From NCBI GenBank assembly GCA_947589525.1, contig CANQAW010000019.1, positions 1-14,150 of the forward strand: a stretch of DNA of 14,150 bases, in the 5' to 3' direction. The position numbers and the translations under genes are program-made. Source of the DNA: Candidatus Gastranaerophilales bacterium (lineage in GTDB: Bacteria > Cyanobacteriota > Vampirovibrionia > Gastranaerophilales > Gastranaerophilaceae). How positions within the stretch are numbered: the stretch's first letter is position 1; the number at the start of each line of letters is the position of its first letter. The notes below the pieces were generated by a model. The model saw only the letters and a program-made list of their open reading frames with translations, was not told the origin of the DNA and ran no database searches. Below are positions 1 to 6,170 of the stretch, one piece after another.

Positions 1-2
1 CT

Positions 3-170
3 AAAGAGGAATTAGCGGAATTTAAGTTAAATTTGTCTTATAATCTTGAACTGTATAAAATAAACCTTGAAAAAGGGCTGAAAAACGAATATATAAACTT
101 AAACGAACCTCAAAAATCAACCGTCGAGGCGACTTTGAAAGAAACACAAGAACTTCTTAAACTGTTATGA
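3..170 (+). CDS. C-terminal end of an unidentified protein (partial)
   Basis: An open frame enters from the left edge and runs 55 codons to a TGA at 168-170. The visible peptide is Lys/Glu/Leu-rich, predicted helical, and ends ETQELLKLL. No domain is recognisable from this tail. Its stop overlaps the next gene's start as ATGA, so the two are probably translationally coupled members of one operon. Codon use (AAA, GAA, TTA) matches the neighbours. I cannot name the product. Confidence 0.6.
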   Translation, partial: KEELAEFKLNLSYNLELYKINLEKGLKNEYINLNEPQKSTVEATLKETQELLKLL

Positions 171-1474
171 TTAATATGATTGTTGATAGTGTAATTGAAA
201 ATTCAATTGCGCAGGAAATTGGTATTAAAAAAAATGATAAAATAATTTCAATTAATTCAAAAACCCCCATTGATATAATTGAATACAGTTTTTTAATTAA
301 TGATGAAATAATTGATTTAATTGTCCAACACGCAAATGGCGAACTTGAAGAAATAGAAATTGAAAAAGATATAGATGAAGACCTCGGAATTGTTTTTACA
401 AGTGCTGTTTTTGATGAAGTTAAAAGGTGTCTAAATCACTGTATTTTTTGTTTTGTTGACCAACAGCCTAAAGGTTTAAGAGATACGCTTTATGTAAAAG
501 ATGATGATTGGAGATTATCATACATTCAAGGAACTTATGTTACTTTAACAAACCTTAAAGAGCAGGATTGGGAACGTATTGAAAAATATCATATATCCCC
601 TTTATTTGTTTCAATTCATACAACAAACCCGACTTTGCGCCAAAAAATGCTTAAAAACCCGAATGCTGAAAATATAATGGAGCAATTGAGAAGATTTAAA
701 AAGCTTAAAACTTCTATCCATGCTCAAATTGTTCTTTGTCCCGATTATAATGACGGGAAAGAACTTGAAAGAACGCTTAATGATTTAGCCGAATTTAAGT
801 CAATTTTAAAGTCCGTTGCAATAGTTCCTTTGGGGATTTCAAAATACAGAAAGGAAAAATTTAAAAAGGTTGATAAAAAAATAGCTCTTGAAACCATTAA
901 AACCGTTGATAATTTTAATAAAAAAATAAAAAAACAAATTGCAATGGCTTCTGATGAATTTTTTATACTGGCAGGGCTTGAAGTACCCGAAAAAAAATAC
1001 TACGGCGATTTTTTGCAGATTGAAGACGGAGTAGGCGCTATAAGATTATTGAAAGACAGCTTTAAAAAATGTCTCAAAAAAATGAAAAAATCCGTTAAAT
1101 CAAAAAGAAAAATAACAATTGCAACTGCAACAACGGCAAGTAAAATATTTAAAGAATTTCAAAAACAAATTAAGGTTAAAAATCTTGAATTTGAAGTTTT
1201 GGAAGTAAAGAATAAATTTTTTGGCAAGGATATAAACGTAGCAGGCTTAATTGTTGCGCAAGATATAATAGATACAATTAAAGATAAAGATATAGATGTT
1301 TTGATAATTCCTGCCGTTATGCTTTCCAAAAACGGCGAAAACTACAGCGATACTTTTTTAGACGGACTTACCACTAAAGATATTATAAAATCAAAAAAAG
1401 GAATTACGCTTCACATTTTAAATAATTACTATGGTTTTGAAGAAATTTTAAATATTATAAATGATATGGATTAG
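167..1474 (+). CDS. PDZ/radical-SAM-type FeS protein (DUF512 family)
   Basis: 435 residues. The first 60 or so residues resemble a PDZ domain (SVIENSIAQEIGIKKNDKI). They are followed by CLNHCIFC, with Cys 88, 92 and 95 in the CX3CX2C spacing that binds a radical-SAM [4Fe-4S] cluster, then FVDQQPKGLRDTLYVKDDD, which is characteristic of this family (DUF512; the cyanobacterial group was called 'putative FeS-containing oxidoreductase'). The C-terminal part is the DUF512 domain. The substrate and reaction of the family are not established to my knowledge. The ATG at 167 overlaps the upstream stop as ATGA, which favours translational coupling; ATG 176 is an in-frame alternative. The 3' end converges with and overlaps the next gene by 20 bp. 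The family assignment is firm, the function unknown. Confidence 0.88.
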   Translation: MINMIVDSVIENSIAQEIGIKKNDKIISINSKTPIDIIEYSFLINDEIIDLIVQHANGELEEIEIEKDIDEDLGIVFTSAVFDEVKRCLNHCIFCFVDQQPKGLRDTLYVKDDDWRLSYIQGTYVTLTNLKEQDWERIEKYHISPLFVSIHTTNPTLRQKMLKNPNAENIMEQLRRFKKLKTSIHAQIVLCPDYNDGKELERTLNDLAEFKSILKSVAIVPLGISKYRKEKFKKVDKKIALETIKTVDNFNKKIKKQIAMASDEFFILAGLEVPEKKYYGDFLQIEDGVGAIRLLKDSFKKCLKKMKKSVKSKRKITIATATTASKIFKEFQKQIKVKNLEFEVLEVKNKFFGKDINVAGLIVAQDIIDTIKDKDIDVLIIPAVMLSKNGENYSDTFLDGLTTKDIIKSKKGITLHILNNYYGFEEILNIINDMD

Positions 1475-4400
1475 TTTTATCTTCTTTTGTATCTTTTATA
1501 ATTTGTATTATTTCTTTTTCCAGTTTTTCCATTTTTCTGCGTTGTGCTTCATTTATATTTGCACGATATTTGTTTAATTCCTTGATAAATTCATCTGAAG
1601 AAATTATACAATCTCCGCTTCCGACTTTTGAAAAATATTTTTCTGTAAATTCTTCAATAAACGGTTTATAGGCTTCTATAATTTTATCCGATATTTCCTT
1701 TGCCCCGTTTATAAAAGAGTCTATATCTTTTTCTATCATTTCTTTTTTTGTTTCCGAAGCGAGTATATTGCCCTGCGCATCTCTTTCTACACGTCTTGCG
1801 CCTGTTTTAGGGCCCATACCCATATCAAGTACGGCAAGTTTTGCAAGGCTGTCAATGCTTTCTATATCTCCTGTTATTCCCCAAGAGCCGTTCATTGAAT
1901 AGATTATGTTTTCTGCGCTGTGTCCTCCGTAACTGCATGCAAGCAATGCCATTACGGTTTCAAAAGTCATCTGTTTGTTTTCCGAAGCCTTGTGATACAT
2001 TGCTCCGCCGTAATCTCCACGAGGGTCTAGCGTTATAAAGTCAATCTCGTTAGGTATCTGCCAGCTTTGACCGTATTTTTTGGAAATTTCATTCATTATT
2101 TGAAGAACTATTGCATGTCCAGCTTCATGGGAAGCTATGATTTTTTTGTTATTTTCATCATTATCTTTTGGTGCGGGTCGTCCGGTTGTTTCCTGAAGAA
2201 ATGCTTCCGTTAAATCGGAAAGGTCAATTTCTTCTTTGTTTCTTTCCTGCATTACGTTTTTAGCTGTTTCTAAAAGATAAACTATATCTACAACCGAAAA
2301 GCCTGCGGTAGTTTGGGCTATTCGTTTTACAATGTCTTCTTTTTCCTCTTGATTATCGCCTTTAATTTTTAAATTCATTTTTTTGATATAGTAATCAAGA
2401 ACTTCTTTTCTTTCTTCGTTTGTGTGAGGTGGATATACGATAATTGAATTTAAAAATCTATATGGTTTCATTATATTGGGGTCGATTAATTCAGGCATGT
2501 TAACAGAACCTATAATTAAAAGATTGGATTTGTTGTTTTGTCTTGCGTTTTTCATTTCATCCAATAATTGAGAAAATGCTTTTTGCTCATATATTGAAGA
2601 AATTCCGTACAAGGGGTTAGAGCCGAAATTATCAAAGTTTTCGATAAAAATCATTGCCGTATTGTTTGGGTTTGCTTCCGCTTGAGCTTTAGCCGATGAA
2701 AATATTTTTCTTATTTTCATTTCCATAAAATTAGCATTTTGAGAAACGGTATCTATATCTTTTAGGGCAAAATCTTTTGCATTAACGGTTATAACAGGAA
2801 TACCCGCTTCTCCTGCGATAGAAAGCGCCGTATGTTTTCTTCCTCCGCCGTATGCCGAGCCGTCCGAGTGATATATGGTGTATCCTTTTGTTTTAAATGT
2901 TCCTTTTTCAATTTGGTCAACTATGCTTTTAGCGTCGGCTTTTGTCATGGGAGTTCCTACGATATCTTTTAATTTAACACCTGTGTTAAAAATAACATCC
3001 CCTTCTTCGTTTTTAGCTGTTATTTCGGAAAGCTTTTTGGTTTCTTCAACAAAATTTTGTAAAATTTCAGGCGTAATGTTTTCAATATCATCGTGATATT
3101 TTGCAACGGATTTTAAAAGATTTATTGCTTTATCGGGATAATTGCCCTCCTTATTATTTGTTAATTTAATCGCTTCTTTAATTGTTTCAATATTGAAAGA
3201 TTTTTTTGTTTCATCTTCAATGAATTTCAGACCGTTTTCATCCGTTAAATATTTATATGCATCTTGAATGTTTAATGTCGGTAGTGTTAAAACTGAATAC
3301 GTGCCTAAGGCTTCACTTAAAGCAACACCTTTTGCGGTATAGGCATAATATGTTTCAGGGTCAATCGTGAAAATAAGTTTAACATTTCCGTTTTCATCAT
3401 TTTTAAGCAAAGGTATAAAACTTAATGATAAAGTGCCGTTGGCATTGGTTACAAGCGTTCTTAAATCCGAGATTATTACCGTTTTTGTGTCCTTTTTTTG
3501 TTCCTGTTCTTTAATTATTACTTCCAAAGTTGTGGGAGTGACAAATTCATTTAAAACCAAAACCTCTGTTTTATCGGGATTTATATTTTTATATTTGTTA
3601 TCAGGTTTTTTGATTAAATTAACAAAACTGCTTTTCAAATATTTCAATTGGCTGTAGTTTTGCATATCGCAAGTTATAATGGTATTGTTTCCCGAGTTAA
3701 TATTCTTCCACAGCAAATCGGCTTTATTATCATAAAATGAAAGATGTCTTTTTCTTTTTCCTATTTCTTGAATAGTAAGAGCTTTTCTTATATCCAAGTC
3801 AAAATCCAGCGCTTCTTTTGCAAGCTTTTTATTTTGCGCCGTAAAAGCACCCGTATATAAAAAAGTATCTAAAAACAGGTCTGTTTTTGATTCTTCAACT
3901 CCGTACTGGTAAATTTCAACAAATTCGTCTATTAAATCATTTGAAATTCCTATACCAAAGGGATAATTTCTTTTTATGGGATTTTGTACTTTTGCGGTTT
4001 TAACAAAAGTTTCATTCATTTTTTTAATATGATTTTCGACCACCTGTTTAATTTTTGCTCTTGATTTTTCTTTGTCAAAAAAGCTTTCATCCCTGTCGCT
4101 AAGCATTCTTTCTATTTGGTTAGGAATTTGATAACGGCTGTTTTCGTCGTGTCTTATCAGGCCTTTATCAAGTTCTTCAATATATTCTCTTAATTTTATT
4201 AAATTAGCATAGAATACATGCCAGCTTTCAACTTCGGGCGAATTTGCTTTTTTTGCGACTTCTTTTGCAAGGTTTATAATTTCTTTTGTTTCGGGAGTGA
4301 ATACATTTCTAAGTCTTTTGTAATCTTGATATTCGCCAAAAGTCTTTTTTGAAGCTTTTTTGTTATATTTGCGAGCAGTAAAATATATATTTGAATAACT

Positions 4401-4511
4401 GTAAGATAAATTTTCCTGTTTTAATTCTTCTTTATATGGGTTGGTTGTTTTTGTCTTTAGCGGTTTTTGGGGTTGTGAATTGATGATGGCATTAATTTTT
4501 TCTATTTTCAT
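1455..4511 (-). CDS. Clp-like/FtsH-like chimeric AAA protein with intact M41 zinc peptidase
   Basis: 1018 residues with no transmembrane segment, unlike membrane-anchored FtsH. Residues 70-105 (VFTPETKEIINLAKEVAKKA...) resemble a Clp N-terminal repeat. Residues 245-495 follow the ClpA/B/C D1 layout: a degraded GREKEI-like entry, Walker B-like VLVLNEF (318-323), and a lid ending YPDKAINLL, but no Walker A. Residues 510-770 align with the FtsH AAA module (VKLKDIVGT to IAGEAGIP). Its Walker A is degenerate (GGGRKH, where FtsH has GTGKT), Walker B reads IFIENFDN instead of IFIDEID, and only one of the two FtsH arginine fingers remains (R685; N688 at the other). The peptidase is preserved: HEAGH (H795, E796, H799) and TGDIES, whose D882 is the likely third zinc ligand. 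I infer a soluble zinc protease or scaffold with weak or no ATPase. A weak GAGAG lies 4 bases before ATG 4511. Confidence 0.85.
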   Translation of the reverse strand: MKIEKINAIINSQPQKPLKTKTTNPYKEELKQENLSYSYSNIYFTARKYNKKASKKTFGEYQDYKRLRNVFTPETKEIINLAKEVAKKANSPEVESWHVFYANLIKLREYIEELDKGLIRHDENSRYQIPNQIERMLSDRDESFFDKEKSRAKIKQVVENHIKKMNETFVKTAKVQNPIKRNYPFGIGISNDLIDEFVEIYQYGVEESKTDLFLDTFLYTGAFTAQNKKLAKEALDFDLDIRKALTIQEIGKRKRHLSFYDNKADLLWKNINSGNNTIITCDMQNYSQLKYLKSSFVNLIKKPDNKYKNINPDKTEVLVLNEFVTPTTLEVIIKEQEQKKDTKTVIISDLRTLVTNANGTLSLSFIPLLKNDENGNVKLIFTIDPETYYAYTAKGVALSEALGTYSVLTLPTLNIQDAYKYLTDENGLKFIEDETKKSFNIETIKEAIKLTNNKEGNYPDKAINLLKSVAKYHDDIENITPEILQNFVEETKKLSEITAKNEEGDVIFNTGVKLKDIVGTPMTKADAKSIVDQIEKGTFKTKGYTIYHSDGSAYGGGRKHTALSIAGEAGIPVITVNAKDFALKDIDTVSQNANFMEMKIRKIFSSAKAQAEANPNNTAMIFIENFDNFGSNPLYGISSIYEQKAFSQLLDEMKNARQNNKSNLLIIGSVNMPELIDPNIMKPYRFLNSIIVYPPHTNEERKEVLDYYIKKMNLKIKGDNQEEKEDIVKRIAQTTAGFSVVDIVYLLETAKNVMQERNKEEIDLSDLTEAFLQETTGRPAPKDNDENNKKIIASHEAGHAIVLQIMNEISKKYGQSWQIPNEIDFITLDPRGDYGGAMYHKASENKQMTFETVMALLACSYGGHSAENIIYSMNGSWGITGDIESIDSLAKLAVLDMGMGPKTGARRVERDAQGNILASETKKEMIEKDIDSFINGAKEISDKIIEAYKPFIEEFTEKYFSKVGSGDCIISSDEFIKELNKYRANINEAQRRKMEKLEKEIIQIIKDTKEDKTNPYHL

Positions 4512-4627
4512 TATTCTCTCGTTTCTTGTTTGTTAATAAAAAAAGCCTGAAGGAAATATTTTGCCAAATTAAAAAATAAAATTTGTAAAGAAATGTAAAT
4601 ATATTCTTTATATACGCAATTATATTT

Positions 4628-4775
4628 TTGAAATATACTTTATATATATAAGAGAGATAAAATAATAAACACGAAATATCAAATACGCATAAATACCACA
4701 CACTACACACTAACCTAAACGAGAAATCAAGATAAACAGATTTTTTCAGACCTCTTTTTAAAAGAGGTTTTTTAT
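4628..4775 (+). ncRNA. Possible small RNA ending at an orphan terminator
   Basis: A convincing plus-strand terminator at 4750-4775 has no coding region before it on that strand, so a short noncoding transcript of roughly 100 nt is the simplest reading. A -35-like TTGAAA (4628-4633) and TATA-rich stretch (4640-4650) lie at the proposed start, but the spacing to a -10 is poor. A leader of the TspO gene with attenuation is an alternative. The 5' end is a guess. Confidence 0.25.
4750..4775 (+). terminator. Rho-independent terminator, plus strand
   Basis: An 8-bp stem (ACCTCTTT at 4750-4757 with AAAGAGGT at 4761-4768) and a 3-nt loop are followed by TTTTTTATT. The U-tract exists only in the plus orientation, so it does not serve the minus-strand gene. 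It lies 50 bases before the TspO start. Confidence 0.7.
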
Positions 4776-4824
4776 TGTCCAATCGGGCAATGGCTTTTTT
4801 CAACTTTAATTCTAAAATTTAACT

Positions 4825-5196
4825 ATGGAATGGTATCAAATGTTAATAAAACCCCCGTTTACACCGTCTGCAGTCATTTTTAGGGTGGTTTGGACAGTTT
4901 TATATATTTTAATGGCATTATCTTTTATTTTTTATATCAGAAAAGAAAGAGAACCCGTCGGTATGATTTTATTTTTTTCACAGCTTTTGCTAAATCTTTT
5001 ATGGGGATTAGTGTTTTTTAAATTACATTTAATTAAACTTTCGCTTGTTATGATATTTTTAATGATTATTCTGGTTTTATTGTGTATACTGTTATTTTAC
5101 AGGCGTTCTAAAACCGCAGGTATTCTTCTTTTCCCGTATTTTTTATGGCTATTTTTGGCATTTTACTTAAACTTCGGCTTAATTCTTCTTAATTGA
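4825..5196 (+). CDS. tspO: TspO/MBR family membrane protein, short at the N-terminus
   Basis: 123 residues, very hydrophobic. The family signature is clear: WYQMLIKPPFTPSAVIF then VWTVLYILMALS near the start, and PYFLWLFLAFYLNFGLILLN at the end. About four membrane segments are visible (roughly residues 16-37, 46-65, 70-92 and 96-121). TspO proteins bind tetrapyrroles such as protoporphyrin IX and usually have about 150-160 residues and five helices. Here the protein begins at the WY motif, so the first helix is missing. An in-frame TAA at 4813-4815 rules out an upstream start. No clear Shine-Dalgarno precedes the ATG. The stop lies just before the ssrA promoter. The family call is strong; full function is uncertain because of the missing helix. 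Confidence 0.82.
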   Translation: MEWYQMLIKPPFTPSAVIFRVVWTVLYILMALSFIFYIRKEREPVGMILFFSQLLLNLLWGLVFFKLHLIKLSLVMIFLMIILVLLCILLFYRRSKTAGILLFPYFLWLFLAFYLNFGLILLN

Positions 5197-5200
5197 ACCG

Positions 5201-5228
5201 TTGTTAAACTTAAAAATAGTGTTATAAT
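5201..5228 (+). promoter_or_regulatory. Sigma-70-type promoter of ssrA
   Basis: TTGTTA at 5201-5206, a 16-base spacer, and a perfect TATAAT at 5223-5228. Transcription would start near 5235, about 25 bases before the mature tmRNA 5' end, leaving a short leader for RNase P to remove. Confidence 0.65.
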
Positions 5229-5259
5229 TATTAATACGGTTCTTTGAAAATTTAATTAT

Positions 5260-5648
5260 GGGGATGTAATGGTTTCGACGAGGTGAAGTTTATCGTCAGG
5301 GTTGCATTTCAAGCTGAATAACTTGTTAAACTTTTCAAAAAAATAAACGCTAATAACGTTGTAAAAGCTGATTTTGCTCCCAGAGCAATCGCTGCATAAG
5401 ACAGCGACAGCCACTTTATAAGTCCTGCTTGCCGATTTATAAGGTCAATTATGCAAGCCGTTTAATTTGTTTTCGTTGACGGCAGATTAAATGTATTCAG
5501 TCAATTGAAGTTGATAATCTTTAAAATTATCTTTGGGTTTAGCTTTTGGTTGCGGTAATTTTCCAATAAATCCGAGATGAAAGTGCCTATGAATGTAGAA
5601 GCTCTTTCGGTATCATTTCGGACGCGAGTTCAATTCTCGCCATCTCCA
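5260..5648 (+). ncRNA. ssrA: Transfer-messenger RNA (tmRNA)
   Basis: The 5' end GGGGATG followed by TGGTTTCGACG, and the 3' end GTTCAATTCTCGCCATCTCCA, are diagnostic of tmRNA. The acceptor arm pairs 5260-5266 with 5641-5647 and leaves A5648 as discriminator; CCA is not encoded. The tag reading frame begins at the resume codon GCT (5349-5351) and ends at TAA (5397-5399), giving ANNVVKADFAPRAIAA, with the hydrophobic-Ala-Ala end recognised by proteases. Pseudoknot-rich sequence fills 5400-5580. The RNA rescues stalled ribosomes and tags incomplete proteins. It is the one-piece form, with no sign of circular permutation. The ANN-V-V opening resembles cyanobacterial tags, though the middle DFAPR differs. 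Confidence 0.96.
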
Positions 5649-5679
5649 ATCTTTTTAAGTTTGAGCCTTAGTGCTTGTT

Positions 5680-6096
5680 TTATATTGCTCCGATACCGCT
5701 AAGAATTCCTATCATTCCTGTGGCTGCCGTATCTTTTATGATTTTTCCGTCTTTGTTAAAATAATAAAAATTCATTACACAAACGGATATTTTTTTGTTT
5801 GTCGGTTTTATATTCATAAATTCACCGTCGTGTGTTGCGCTTAATTCCCATTGCACCGCAACTTTATCACTGTCGGCTATCATATCTTTAATATGCCATT
5901 GAACATCGCTGAAGCCTTTTCTCATAAAATGCACAACCGATAAATAACCTTCCGCTCCAAATAAAGGTTTCGGACTTGCAGGAGTACAAAAAGAAGCTTT
6001 TTCATCAATCAATTCTTGTGCTAAATTTTCATCAGCAGTATTTATCATTGTTTCAAATTTTTTTATAAGTTCTTTGTTGCGTTTAATTAAATCCAT
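5680..6096 (-). CDS. SnoaL-like / ester cyclase-like protein
   Basis: 138 residues with the NTF2-like fold signature of the SnoaL polyketide-cyclase family: KRNKELIKKFETMINTADE at the start, then FGAEGYLSVVHFMRKGFSDV, WHIKDMIADSDKVAVQWELS, ATHDGEFMNIKPTNKKISV, and a C-terminus ILSGIGAI comparable to the family's usual LLQQLG-I. The usual 'GKI-E-W---D' segment reads GKIIKDTAATGM here. In gut bacteria such stand-alone proteins are of unknown substrate, so a small-molecule binding or isomerase role is only inferred. The start at 6096 is supported by AGAGGAAAG 4 bases upstream and by an extended -10 promoter about 27 bases upstream. It is monocistronic and converges on ssrA. Confidence 0.82.
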   Translation of the reverse strand: MDLIKRNKELIKKFETMINTADENLAQELIDEKASFCTPASPKPLFGAEGYLSVVHFMRKGFSDVQWHIKDMIADSDKVAVQWELSATHDGEFMNIKPTNKKISVCVMNFYYFNKDGKIIKDTAATGMIGILSGIGAI

Positions 6097-6122
6097 TTTC
6101 TTTCCTCTTTTATTTGAAATTA

Positions 6123-6131
6123 ATTATAGCA
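6123..6131 (-). promoter_or_regulatory. Extended -10 promoter for the SnoaL-like gene
   Basis: On the minus strand the sequence reads TGCTATAAT, a perfect TGn-TATAAT extended -10 element. No good -35 lies 17 bases before it, which is typical of extended -10 promoters. Transcription would start about 20 bases before the ATG at 6096. Confidence 0.6.
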
Positions 6132-6170
6132 CAACAGAGCTTAAGCGTTTTAAAAGGCAAAATTTTATAT

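Larger units (their letters stand above)
4512..4824. other. AT-rich intergenic region between divergent genes
   Basis: This 313-bp gap separates the minus-strand protease-like gene from the plus-strand TspO gene. It holds the 5' leader of the former, with a possible minus-strand -10 TATAAT at 4624-4619 but no good -35. It also holds a plus-strand terminator (4750-4775) with no plus-strand gene upstream. A 103-codon minus-strand frame spanning most of it (4492-4803) has the composition of translated AT-rich spacer, overlaps the real gene's start, and is not considered coding. Confidence 0.5.

Noticed and set aside
4492..4803. 103-codon minus-strand frame with many hydrophobic and aromatic residues
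   Set aside because: It overlaps the start of the protease-like gene and spans the plus-strand terminator; its composition is what AT-rich spacer gives, and no domain is visible.
5641..5670. tRNA-type attachment site for the mobile block at the ssrA 3' end
   Set aside because: tmRNA 3' ends are common integration sites, but no integrase gene lies next to it and I saw no repeat of this end elsewhere in the window.
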